Origin: Bauldia sp.
GTDB taxonomy: Bacteria > Pseudomonadota > Alphaproteobacteria > Rhizobiales > Kaistiaceae
Direction: 5' to 3'
Assembly: GCA_028284325.1 (NCBI GenBank)
Contig: JANQRX010000010.1
Location: 124,001 to 188,000, forward strand
Length of the DNA: 64,000 bases
Shown: positions 1 to 7,891 of the stretch, one piece after another
Position numbering within the stretch: position 1 is the first letter of the stretch
How the letters are laid out: each line of letters begins with the position of its first letter
Translations under genes and position numbers: made by a program
The notes under the pieces: generated by a model
What the model was told of the DNA's origin: nothing
Database searches by the model: none
The model's input: the letters and a program-made list of their open reading frames with translations, nothing else

Positions 1-177
1 ATCGAGGCGCCCGGCCGCGACATCGGTTCCGCCATCCTGGAGTTCGCCAACGGCAAGGAGGCGGACTGGATCGTGATGGGCGCCTACGGGCACAGCCGGG
101 TGCGCGAGTTCTTCCTCGGCGGCGCGACCCGTTCGATGCTGTCCTCGGCGACCCTGCCGGTCTTCATGGCGCATTAG
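1..177 (+). CDS. Universal stress protein (UspA family), C-terminal fragment
   Basis: Only the last 58 codons lie in the window; the 5' part is cut off by the window edge. The fragment reads as the end of a Usp alpha/beta domain: a VMGAYGHSR stretch, the ATP-binding loop region of the family (GxxxxG), then the closing motif LGGATRSMLSSATLPV, as in ATP-binding UspA proteins. Usp proteins are cytoplasmic nucleotide-binding stress proteins of uncertain biochemical role. The TAG stop overlaps the TAA stop of the convergent phosphatase gene by two bases, so the genes meet end to end without room for a terminator. Confidence 0.85.
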   Translation: MEAPGRDIGSAILEFANGKEADWIVMGAYGHSRVREFFLGGATRSMLSSATLPVFMAH

Positions 178-911
178 GCTTCGGCCGCCCGCTCCTCCTG
201 CAGGAAGCTGTACGCGGTACCGTCGAGGCGGACGGCCGTCAGCGGTCCACCGAAGACCGCGCCGGTATCCACGTTGATGCGCGTCGGCAGGGCCTCCGGC
301 GCCGTGGCCGGTGTATGGCCGTGCACCACCACCGCTTCGGATTCGCCGGTGTGGCCAAGCCAGGGTTCGCGAATCCACAGGAGGTCGTCTTCGACCTGCC
401 GGTCCAGAGGCACGCCGGGGCGGATGCCGGCATGGCAGAAGAAATAGTCGCCGAGCCGCGTCGACACGGCGGTGCCGGACAGGAAGGCGAGGTGCGCGGG
501 CGGGACCTTGGCGCGCGCGTCGGCGGCCAGGCTGTCCGCTGTGGCGTCCGCGCGGACCACGACCCCGTACGAACGCAGCGTCTCGACCCCGCCGTAACGA
601 AGAAAGATGGCGGCCACCTCGTAGGGCGCCTGCAGGAACTCCATGAACAGGAGGTCGTGATTGCCGCGCAGGAACCGCATGTCGTCGCGCTCGCGCGACC
701 AGCGCGCCAACTGGTCGACGACGCCGGCACTGTCCGGGCCGCGATCCGTGTAGTCGCCGAGATGGACGATCAGGTGCCGCTCGGGCGGATCGCGCTGGAG
801 GTCGTCGGCGATCCGGGCGTGGAGGCGCAGCAGCATGCCGAGGCACCCGTGGATATCGCCGATCGCGTAGAGGCGCAGGCCCGGCGGCGGACGCGATTGT
901 CCCAGGAGCAC
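174..911 (-). CDS. Metallophosphoesterase, serine/threonine phosphatase (PPP) type
   Basis: A 245-residue calcineurin-like phosphoesterase. The three metal-binding signatures of the PPP family are visible in order near the N terminus: GDIHG, GDYTDRG and GNHD, followed later by the histidines in FFCHAGIRPG and VVHGHT. These ligate a dinuclear metal centre that hydrolyses phosphomonoesters or dinucleoside polyphosphates; the substrate cannot be told from sequence. I use the GTG at 911 because it directly follows the lutC stop and keeps GDIHG; the next downstream ATG would delete that motif. No strong ribosome binding site is visible, so the exact start is uncertain. It is probably cotranscribed as the last gene of the lutABC operon. 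Confidence 0.8.
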   Translation of the reverse strand: MLLGQSRPPPGLRLYAIGDIHGCLGMLLRLHARIADDLQRDPPERHLIVHLGDYTDRGPDSAGVVDQLARWSRERDDMRFLRGNHDLLFMEFLQAPYEVAAIFLRYGGVETLRSYGVVVRADATADSLAADARAKVPPAHLAFLSGTAVSTRLGDYFFCHAGIRPGVPLDRQVEDDLLWIREPWLGHTGESEAVVVHGHTPATAPEALPTRINVDTGAVFGGPLTAVRLDGTAYSFLQEERAAEA

Positions 912-919
912 AGGGATGT

Positions 920-1585
920 CTACCCGACGACCAGGATGTGCAGATCGCGCGGTCCGTGGGCGCCCATCAGCATCGTCTGCTGAATGTCGCCGGATCGGGA
1001 CGGGCCGGTGATCAGGTTGACGTTGCGCGGCAGCCGGCCGCGGCCGGCGATGTGACGGAGGCGCCCCCAGGCAGTCTCCAGGTCGCCGACGATGTCGGAG
1101 GCCCGCAACACCACGATATGCGCCTCCGGCATGAAGTTGAGCGTGGTGGGGTTGTCGCGCCCCGACAGGAGCACCAGCGAACCGGTTTCGGCGATGCCGA
1201 CCGTGGCCCGGCTGAGGGCCGCGGTGTCGCTGTCGGCCGCGGCACCGTGCCCGACGCGGAGCTGCGTGCCGTCCCATGTGAGTGCGGAGAGGATCGGGTC
1301 GTCGCCGTGGCGAATGGCGGCGGGGAGGTTGCGATCGCGCAGGTAGCGGGCGACGGCCTGGGGGATCGCGTCCGTGGAGGCCAGGCGCTCGGTGGTCGCG
1401 GCGGCCTTCTCCGCCATGGCGACGAACAGCGCGATGCGCTTGTCGTGGTCGACCTGGCTCCGCGCCGGGATGACCCCCCGGGGCGGTTCGGTGAGCCGCG
1501 CCGCGACCGTTCGCTTCCGGTTCTCGTCGTCCGTCACCTTGAGCGACATCCTGATCCGCTTCAGGACGGCCTCGCGCGCGCTCAT
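920..1585 (-). CDS. lutC: LutC-type LUD domain protein, lactate utilization
   Basis: A 221-residue protein made almost entirely of a LUD (lactate utilization) domain. The family feature GIAETGSLVLLSG is present mid-protein, followed by the conserved C-terminal block with ITGPSRSGDI and the LMGAHGPRDLHILVV ending. LutC is the third subunit of the iron-sulfur L-lactate oxidation complex LutABC known from Bacillus and many proteobacteria. Its ATG overlaps the lutB TGA (ATGA), which argues for translational coupling and fixes the start. Assignment is by domain content and neighbours; LUD proteins in other contexts can serve other 2-hydroxyacids. Confidence 0.9.
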   Translation of the reverse strand: MSAREAVLKRIRMSLKVTDDENRKRTVAARLTEPPRGVIPARSQVDHDKRIALFVAMAEKAAATTERLASTDAIPQAVARYLRDRNLPAAIRHGDDPILSALTWDGTQLRVGHGAAADSDTAALSRATVGIAETGSLVLLSGRDNPTTLNFMPEAHIVVLRASDIVGDLETAWGRLRHIAGRGRLPRNVNLITGPSRSGDIQQTMLMGAHGPRDLHILVVG

Positions 1586-3003
1586 CGCCGCCGCTCCCGT
1601 TCCGCCCACTGCTCCTGGAATGTCGCCCCGGCCGGCGCCGGCAGGTCGCGCTCCGCCGTCCAGCCGCCGGCGAGCGGCAGCCGGCGGAGGTGGCCGCGAC
1701 GGGCGCCGAGATTGCCGAGGATGCGCATGGCGAGGCGCGTGGCCGCCTGGTAGAGACGCGGCCGGCGCGCGAAGAACGCCCAGACGCCCAACCCCCACCG
1801 CACCGTCGCCGGCGACAGATGGCGCTCGAACTCGTCCCGCCGCCACGATCGCATCATGCCGGGCAGCGGGATCTTCATCGGGCAGACCTCCTCGCACCGG
1901 CCACAGAGGGTGGAGGCGTTGGGCAGATGGCCGCCCTGATCGACGCCGACCAGCGCCGGCGTCAGCACCGCGCCCATCGGGCCGGGATAGACCCAGCCGT
2001 AAGCATGGCCGCCGATCTCGTGATAGACGGGGCAGTGGTTCATACACGCCCCGCAGCGGATGCAGCGCAGCATGTCCTGATAGTCGGTGCCCAGCATCGA
2101 CGAGCGGCCGTTGTCGAGGATCACGACATGGCAGGCGGCCGGCCCGTCCGGATCGTCGGCGCGCCGGGGCCCGGTGGAGAAGGTCGTGTAGACGGTCATG
2201 TCCTGGCCGGTGGCCGACCGGCCGAGGAGCCTCAGGATCTGGCTGGCGTCCTCCAGCGTCGGCACCAGCTTGTCGAGCGAGGCGAGCACGATGTGCACCG
2301 GCGCCAGCGTTTGCGTCAGGTCGCCATTACCCTCATTGGTGACGATCACCGAGGAACCGGTCTCGGCGATCAGGAAATTGGCGCCGGTGAGCCCGACATC
2401 GGCGGCAAGGTACTCGCCGCGCAGCATGGTGCGGGCCTCGGCGAGGAGCTCCTTGGGGTCGCTCAGATCGCGGTCGGGATCGAGGCCGCGATGCTTCTCG
2501 CGAAAGTCCTGCTCGATCCGGTCGCGTGTGACATGCACTGCCGGGGCGATGATGTGGCTCGGCGTCTCATTGCGAAGCTGGACGATGTACTCGCCGAGGT
2601 CGGTCTCGACCGGCACGAAACCCGCTTCGGCCAGATGCGTGTTGAGATCGATCTCCTCGGAGATCATCGACTTGCCCTTGGTGATGCGTTTGGCGCCGGC
2701 CTCGCGGCAGATGCCGATGATGGTGTCGCGGGCGTCGGCAGCGGTCTCGGCGATGTGGACGACCGAGCCGGCGGCTTCGGCGCGTTCGATGAAGGCTTCG
2801 AGATAGAGATCGAGATGCGCGAGCGTATGGTCCTTGATGGCCTTGGAGCTGTCGCGCAGCGCCTCGAATTCGGGCAGGGCGTCCACGGCCCTGGCCCGCT
2901 TGTCGATGAAGCCTCGCCGGATATGCGTCAGTGCCTCCTGGAGGGAGGCGTCGGCCATGGCGCCGCGGGCGTTGTCCTTGAAGTGCGGCGTGCGAACGTC
3001 CAC
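1582..3003 (-). CDS. lutB: LutB-type iron-sulfur protein, lactate utilization
   Basis: A 473-residue protein with an N-terminal LUD domain (ITKGKSMISEEIDLN near residues 107-121; LIAETGSSVIVTNEGNGDL near 211-229) and a C-terminal ferredoxin-like domain with two [4Fe-4S] motifs, CIRCGACMNHCP (314-325) and CGRCEEVCP (367-375). In LutABC it is the electron-carrying iron-sulfur subunit for L-lactate to pyruvate oxidation. The open frame continues upstream into the end of lutA; I chose the GTG at 3003 because it follows the lutA TGA by one base and gives the usual family N terminus. Length matches the family. Confidence 0.9.
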   Translation of the reverse strand: MDVRTPHFKDNARGAMADASLQEALTHIRRGFIDKRARAVDALPEFEALRDSSKAIKDHTLAHLDLYLEAFIERAEAAGSVVHIAETAADARDTIIGICREAGAKRITKGKSMISEEIDLNTHLAEAGFVPVETDLGEYIVQLRNETPSHIIAPAVHVTRDRIEQDFREKHRGLDPDRDLSDPKELLAEARTMLRGEYLAADVGLTGANFLIAETGSSVIVTNEGNGDLTQTLAPVHIVLASLDKLVPTLEDASQILRLLGRSATGQDMTVYTTFSTGPRRADDPDGPAACHVVILDNGRSSMLGTDYQDMLRCIRCGACMNHCPVYHEIGGHAYGWVYPGPMGAVLTPALVGVDQGGHLPNASTLCGRCEEVCPMKIPLPGMMRSWRRDEFERHLSPATVRWGLGVWAFFARRPRLYQAATRLAMRILGNLGARRGHLRRLPLAGGWTAERDLPAPAGATFQEQWAERERRR

Positions 3004-3004
3004 C

Positions 3005-3784
3005 TCAGCGGCTCCCCGACTCCGGCTTCCCGATCGCCGGCGCAGCGTCGTGCATGTCGGCCAGGACCTCGGCAACATGACGGACGTCGATGGTCGCGCC
3101 TTCGCGGCTCAGCTTGCCCGCCATGTTGAGGAGGCAGCCGAGGTCGCCGGCGAGCAGCGTATCCGCTCCGGTCGCCTTGATCGCCGCGGACTTGCGGCCG
3201 ACGATCGCGCTCGAAATGTCAGGGTACTTCACGCAGAACGTACCGCCGAAGCCGCAGCAGGCATCGCGGTTGTCCATCTCCTCGAGCTTCACGCCGTCGA
3301 TCGAGCGCAGGAGCGCCCGCGGCTGCTGGCGGACGCCGAGCTCCCGAAGGCCGGAACAGGAATCGTGGTAGGTGACCGCACCGGCGAACGACGACTCCAC
3401 TTCCGTGAGCCCGCGAACGTCGGTGAGGAAGCTCACCAGCTCATGGACCTTGGCCGCAAACGCGCGCGCCCGTTCCTCCCACGCCGGATCGTCCGCGAAG
3501 AGCGCCGGATAGTGGTGCTTCAGCATGCCGGCGCATGAACCCGACGGCGCCACCACATAGTCGTGGTCCTGGAAGGCGGTGATCACCCCCTCGGCGATCG
3601 CCCGTGCGTCGCGGTTGTCGCCGGAATTGTAGGCCGGCTGGCCGCAGCAGGTCTGATCTGCCGGCACCTCCACCGTGCAGCCGGCGGCCTCCAGCAGCTT
3701 GACGGCGGCGAAACCGACGGTGGGGCGAAACAGGTCGACGAGGCAGGTGACAAACAGGCCGACGCGGGGCCGAGGCTCGGACAT
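3005..3784 (-). CDS. lutA: LutA-type (Fe-S)-binding CCG-domain protein, lactate utilization
   Basis: A 259-residue protein with two CCG (cysteine-rich) domains, recognised by TCCGQPAYNSG around residues 45-55 and ACCGFGGTFCVKYPD around 175-189. These domains bind iron-sulfur clusters in heterodisulfide-reductase, glycolate oxidase and lactate oxidation subunits. It is the first gene of the minus-strand lutABC operon and faces glcD across a 161-base divergent region. The same domain type occurs in GlcF in this window, but GlcF also has an N-terminal ferredoxin domain, absent here, which supports LutA. Confidence 0.9.
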   Translation of the reverse strand: MSEPRPRVGLFVTCLVDLFRPTVGFAAVKLLEAAGCTVEVPADQTCCGQPAYNSGDNRDARAIAEGVITAFQDHDYVVAPSGSCAGMLKHHYPALFADDPAWEERARAFAAKVHELVSFLTDVRGLTEVESSFAGAVTYHDSCSGLRELGVRQQPRALLRSIDGVKLEEMDNRDACCGFGGTFCVKYPDISSAIVGRKSAAIKATGADTLLAGDLGCLLNMAGKLSREGATIDVRHVAEVLADMHDAAPAIGKPESGSR

Positions 3785-3945
3785 TTGAGGATTCCACGAC
3801 GAGGTGGCGGGACGCTAACAGCCGGAGACCGTTCGCGACAACACTGGCCGCGCCAAAGACGCCGCTGATTTGCCGGGACGGGACAATTTGCTATTGCTGA
3901 CGGTCGGCGGCGGCGGGCGGCTTTTTCAGGTGAGGTGACGAGGAT
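3785..3945. promoter_or_regulatory. Divergent intergenic region between lutABC and glcDEF
   Basis: This 161-base gap separates the lutA start (minus) from the glcD start (plus) and must hold the promoters of both oxidation operons. A weak sigma70-like pair toward glcD may be TTGCCG followed 16 bases later by TATTGC (about 3874-3901), but it is not convincing. A GGTGAGGTGACGAGG stretch just ahead of the glcD start supplies the ribosome binding site. I see no clear operator palindrome, and no FadR/LldR-type regulator gene lies next to it. Confidence 0.4.
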
Positions 3946-5397
3946 TTGAGCGAATTGGCCGTTCCCGAGCCGGACGCCAACGTCCTTGCGCGGCGCGACG
4001 AGATCGTTGCCGGCCTGCGGTCGATCGTCGGCGACGACGGTCTGGTCGATTCGCAGGAAGGCCGCAGGGTGTATGAGACCGACGCCCTGACCGCCTACCG
4101 CGCGGTGCCGCTGGCCGTGGTCCTGCCGCGTACCACCGACGAGGTTGCCGCGGTCCTGGCCTTCCTGGCGCGGGAGGGCGTCAAGGTCGTCGCCCGCGGC
4201 GCCGGCACGTCGCTGTCCGGCGGTGCCTTGCCGTCGACCGACAGCGTGGTCCTCGGCCTTTCGCGGATGAACCGCATCCTGTCGGTGGACTTCGACAACC
4301 GCACGGCACGGGTCGAGGCTGGCGTCACCAACATCAACATCACCAACGCCGTGGCCGGCCAGGGCTTCTTCTACGCCCCCGACCCGTCGAGCCAGCTCGC
4401 CTGCACCATCGCCGGCAATATCGCCATGAACTCCGGCGGCGCCCATTGCCTGAAATACGGGGTGACCACCAACAATGTGCTCGGCCTGCGCATGGTGCTG
4501 ATGGACGGCACCATCGTCGATCTCGGCGGCGAGCATCTCGACGCGCCGGGCTACGATCTTCTTGGCGTCGTCGTCGGATCGGAAGGTCAGCTCGGCGTCG
4601 TTACCGAGGCGACCGTGCGTATCCTGCGTGCCGCCGAGGGAGCGCGGCCGATCCTCATGGGCTTCGGCTCGGCCGAGGCAGCGGGCGCGTGCGTGGCCGC
4701 CATCATCGCCTCCGGCGTCACGCCGGTCGCGCTGGAATACATGGACCGGCCCGCGATCAAGGTATGCGAGGCGTTCGCCAAGGCCGGCTATCCGCTCGAT
4801 GTCGAGGCGCTGCTCATCGTTGAGGTCGAGGGCTCCGAGGCCGACATGGCCGACCAGATCGAGCGCATCGTCGCCGTCGCCGCGGCGCATGGTCCGACCG
4901 TCACCCGCGTGTCGCAGTCGGAGGCCGAGAGTGCGGCCATCTGGCGCGGCCGCAAGGCCGCGTTCGGCGCCATGGGCCGCATCTCCGATTATCTGTGCAT
5001 GGACGGCGTGATCCCCACCGGCCGGCTGCCGGAGGTTCTGGTGCGGGTCGGCGAGATCTGCGCCGGCTACGGCCTGCAGGTGGCCAACATCTTCCATGCC
5101 GGCGACGGCAACCTGCATCCGCTCGTCCTCTACGACATGAACGATCCCGCCGAGCTGCGCAAAGCCGAGGCGGCGGGCGCCGACATCCTGAAGCTCTGCG
5201 TCGAGGTCGGCGGCTGCCTCACCGGCGAGCACGGTGTCGGTATCGAGAAACGCGACCTGATGGCGGCCCAGTTCTCGGCCGCCGATCTCGACCAGCAGAT
5301 GCGCATCAAGTCGGCCTTCGATCCCGGCTGGCTTCTCAATCCCGCCAAGGTCTTTCCCCTCGACGGTCGACCGGAGAAGGACGAGGGGGCGGCGTGA
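3946..5397 (+). CDS. glcD: Glycolate oxidase subunit GlcD, FAD-linked
   Basis: A 483-residue FAD_binding_4 plus FAD-oxidase_C protein. The FAD-binding loop RGAGTSLSGG is at about residues 84-93, followed by the CTIAGNIAMNSGG block and LLGVVVGSEGQLGVVTE. The C-terminal domain holds IFHAGDGNLHP and the closing GEHGVGIEKRD, typical of D-2-hydroxyacid dehydrogenases. With GlcE and GlcF it oxidises glycolate (and often D-lactate) to glyoxylate at the inner membrane, passing electrons to quinone. The start is a TTG preceded by a GAGG-rich ribosome binding site; no better ATG lies nearby. Its end overlaps glcE (GTGA). Confidence 0.95.
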   Translation: MSELAVPEPDANVLARRDEIVAGLRSIVGDDGLVDSQEGRRVYETDALTAYRAVPLAVVLPRTTDEVAAVLAFLAREGVKVVARGAGTSLSGGALPSTDSVVLGLSRMNRILSVDFDNRTARVEAGVTNINITNAVAGQGFFYAPDPSSQLACTIAGNIAMNSGGAHCLKYGVTTNNVLGLRMVLMDGTIVDLGGEHLDAPGYDLLGVVVGSEGQLGVVTEATVRILRAAEGARPILMGFGSAEAAGACVAAIIASGVTPVALEYMDRPAIKVCEAFAKAGYPLDVEALLIVEVEGSEADMADQIERIVAVAAAHGPTVTRVSQSEAESAAIWRGRKAAFGAMGRISDYLCMDGVIPTGRLPEVLVRVGEICAGYGLQVANIFHAGDGNLHPLVLYDMNDPAELRKAEAAGADILKLCVEVGGCLTGEHGVGIEKRDLMAAQFSAADLDQQMRIKSAFDPGWLLNPAKVFPLDGRPEKDEGAA

Positions 5398-6575
5398 GCG
5401 AGGTGATCGCGCCCGCCGACGCGGCTGAGCTTGCCGACGTCGTACGCGCCCATGCCGCGCGCACCGCGCCGGTCGCCGTAATCGGCAGCGGCACGCGGGC
5501 GTCGTGGGGCCGTCCCGTCGACGCCGGGCAGGTTCTGTCAACGCGCGCCATGGCGGGCATCACGCTCTACGAACCGGCGGAACAGGTGGTGGCCGCGGCC
5601 GCCGGCACGCCGGTGGCGGCGCTGGATGCCGAGCTTGCCGCCCATAACCAGCGGCTGGCCTTCGAGCCGCCGGACCTTTGCGGTTTCTTCGGCACGGATG
5701 GCGAACCGACCGTCGGTGGGCTGGCGGCGGGCAATCTGTCGGGCCCGCGCCGCATTGGCGCCGGCGCCGCGCGCGACAGCCTGATCGGTGTCGAGGCCGT
5801 CAACGGGGCCGGCGAGCCGGTGAAGGCCGGCGGCCGGGTGATGAAGAACGTCACCGGCTACGACCTCGTCAAGCTGCTGGCCGGTTCGTTCGGCACGCTC
5901 GCGGTCCTCACCGGCGTCACGTTCAAGGTCGCGCCGAGGCCGGAAACCGAACGGACCCTCGTCGTCAGAGGGCAATCGCTCGACGCGGCGATTGCCACGA
6001 TGGGTGCGGCGCTGGCCTCGCCCCACGCCGTCACCGGCGCGGCCTACGATCCGGGCGGCAGTGCGACGGCCACGACGGCGCTGCGCCTGGAAGGCTTTGA
6101 AGGATCCGTGAACCGGCGCATCGCCGCGCTGAAGGACGACCTCGACCTGACGGGGGAGGTGGACGAACTGGACGCCGAGCGGTCCGCCGATCTGTGGCGG
6201 TCGATCCGCGACGTGTCGGCGCTCGCCGGGTCGAGCCCGGTGTGGCGCCTGTCGGTCAAGCCGACGGCGGCCGCCGAGATCGCCACGGCGCTTGGCCCGA
6301 TCGCGCCGGTCCGGCTGCTGTTCGACTGGGGCGGGGGGCTGATCTGGGCGATGGTGCCTGACGACATCGCGCATGCCGGCGCGCCGACGGTCCGGGCCGC
6401 CGTGGCCGCCGCCGGCGGGCACGCGACGCTGGTGCGCGCGCCTGAATCCGTGCGGCGTTCGGCGGATGTCTTCCAGCCCTTGCCCGAGCCGGTGATGCGC
6501 CTCACCCGTGCGGTCAAGCGCGCATTCGATCCGCAGGGCATCCTCAACCCCGGCCGCATGTACAGGGACATGTGA
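5394..6575 (+). CDS. glcE: Glycolate oxidase subunit GlcE, FAD-binding
   Basis: A 393-residue FAD-binding subunit homologous to the GlcD N-terminal half but lacking the complete oxidase C-terminal domain, as usual for GlcE. Visible marks are the VIGSGTRASWG loop near the N terminus, LCGFFGTDGEPTVGGLAAGN, and GRVMKNVTGYDLVKLLAGSFGTL, the family signature. It ends with DPQGILNPGRMYRDM, which resembles the cap of FAD-linked oxidases. The GTG at 5394 overlaps the glcD TGA, showing coupling, and the open frame extends further upstream only inside glcD. It is required together with GlcD and GlcF for glycolate oxidase activity. Confidence 0.92.
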   Translation: MSEVIAPADAAELADVVRAHAARTAPVAVIGSGTRASWGRPVDAGQVLSTRAMAGITLYEPAEQVVAAAAGTPVAALDAELAAHNQRLAFEPPDLCGFFGTDGEPTVGGLAAGNLSGPRRIGAGAARDSLIGVEAVNGAGEPVKAGGRVMKNVTGYDLVKLLAGSFGTLAVLTGVTFKVAPRPETERTLVVRGQSLDAAIATMGAALASPHAVTGAAYDPGGSATATTALRLEGFEGSVNRRIAALKDDLDLTGEVDELDAERSADLWRSIRDVSALAGSSPVWRLSVKPTAAAEIATALGPIAPVRLLFDWGGGLIWAMVPDDIAHAGAPTVRAAVAAAGGHATLVRAPESVRRSADVFQPLPEPVMRLTRAVKRAFDPQGILNPGRMYRDM

Positions 6576-7891
6576 TGCAGACGGGCTTCAGCCTCGCCCA
6601 GCTCGCCGACTCCGATGTTGCCAACTCGGAGGAGATTCTCCGCACCTGCGTCCATTGCGGGTTCTGCACGGCGACCTGTCCGACCTACGTGCTCCTCGGC
6701 GACGAGCGCGACAGCCCCCGCGGGCGCATCTACATGATCAAGCAGTCGCTGGAGAACGACCGTCCGGCCGATGCCGACCTGGTGCGCCATATCGACCGCT
6801 GCCTGTCGTGCCTCGCGTGCATGACCACCTGTCCGTCCGGCGTCGACTACATGCATCTGGTCGATCACGCCCGGCGCCACATTCGCGAGACCGGCCACCG
6901 GCCCTGGCACCAATGGGCGACGCGGTGGGTGCTGGCGACCGTGCTGCCGTTCCCCGGACGTTTCAGGGCGGCGGTGGCCGCCGCGTTCTACGCCCGGCCG
7001 CTGAGCGCACTCCTGCGCCGCTTCGAGCCCGCCAAGCCGCTGGCAGCCATGTTGCGGCTCGCGCCCCGCACGTTGCCGCCGCGCTCGCGCCACGAGCGTC
7101 CCGGTGTGATACCGGCGATCGGCGAGCGCCGGGCGCGCGTCGCGCTGCTGCGCGGTTGCGCCCAACCGGTCCTCGGTCCGGGCATCAACGACGCCGCGAT
7201 CCGTCTGCTCACCCGGCGCGGGTTCGAGGTCGTCCTGCCGGAAGGCGAGGGCTGCTGCGGGGCGCTGGTCCACCACATGGGCGAGACCGAAAGCGCCGAA
7301 ACGTTCGCGCGCCGCAACATCGAGGCCTGGACCCGCGAGATCGACGGTGAAGGCCTCGACGCCATCCTGGTGACCACGTCGGGCTGCGGCACGACGCTGA
7401 AGGACTACGGTTTCCTGTTCCGCAACGATCCCGACATGGCGGCGAAGGCGGCCGCGATCTCCGAACGCGCGCAGGACATCAGCGAGTTCCTTGAGACCGT
7501 CGATCTCGGGACGTCTCACGACCGGCCCCCTGTGAAGGTCGCCTATCACGCCGCCTGTTCACTCCAGCACGGGCAGCAGATCAAGGACGCGCCGAAGACG
7601 CTCCTCGCGCGCGCCGGATATGACGTGCGCGAACCGGCCGAGAGCCACCTCTGCTGCGGCTCGGCCGGCACCTACAACATCCTCCAGTCCGACATCGCGA
7701 CACAGTTGCGTGATCGCAAGGCCGGTCATCTCTCTGCGCTCGACGCCGATGTCGTCGCCGCCGGCAATCTTGGGTGCATGGTGCAGATCGGGCAGGCGGT
7801 CGACCTGCCCGTGGTCCACACGGTCGAACTCCTCGACTGGGCGTATGGCGGTGAGGTCCCGCCGTCGCTTGCGGCAGCGAGGCTCGCATGA
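6575..7891 (+). CDS. glcF: Glycolate oxidase iron-sulfur subunit GlcF
   Basis: A 438-residue iron-sulfur protein. Two [4Fe-4S] ferredoxin motifs sit at the N terminus (cysteines 25/28/31/35 in CVHCGFCTATCP and 76/79/82/86 in CLSCLACMTTCP), followed by two CCG domains marked by EGCCGALVHHMGE and LCCGSAGTYNI. It relays electrons from GlcDE toward the quinone pool. The ATG at 6575 overlaps the glcE stop by one base; a GTG one codon earlier is also possible. The TGA overlaps the ATG of the next gene (ATGA), tying that unusual malate-synthase-like gene to the operon. Confidence 0.95.
   Translation: MQTGFSLAQLADSDVANSEEILRTCVHCGFCTATCPTYVLLGDERDSPRGRIYMIKQSLENDRPADADLVRHIDRCLSCLACMTTCPSGVDYMHLVDHARRHIRETGHRPWHQWATRWVLATVLPFPGRFRAAVAAAFYARPLSALLRRFEPAKPLAAMLRLAPRTLPPRSRHERPGVIPAIGERRARVALLRGCAQPVLGPGINDAAIRLLTRRGFEVVLPEGEGCCGALVHHMGETESAETFARRNIEAWTREIDGEGLDAILVTTSGCGTTLKDYGFLFRNDPDMAAKAAAISERAQDISEFLETVDLGTSHDRPPVKVAYHAACSLQHGQQIKDAPKTLLARAGYDVREPAESHLCCGSAGTYNILQSDIATQLRDRKAGHLSALDADVVAAGNLGCMVQIGQAVDLPVVHTVELLDWAYGGEVPPSLAAARLA

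Noticed and set aside
3583..5541. A long open frame of about 650 codons on the minus strand opposite glcD
   Set aside because: It is antisense to a firmly identified glcD, and its product is Arg/Ala/Asp-rich low-complexity sequence with no recognisable domain. This is expected from high GC third positions.
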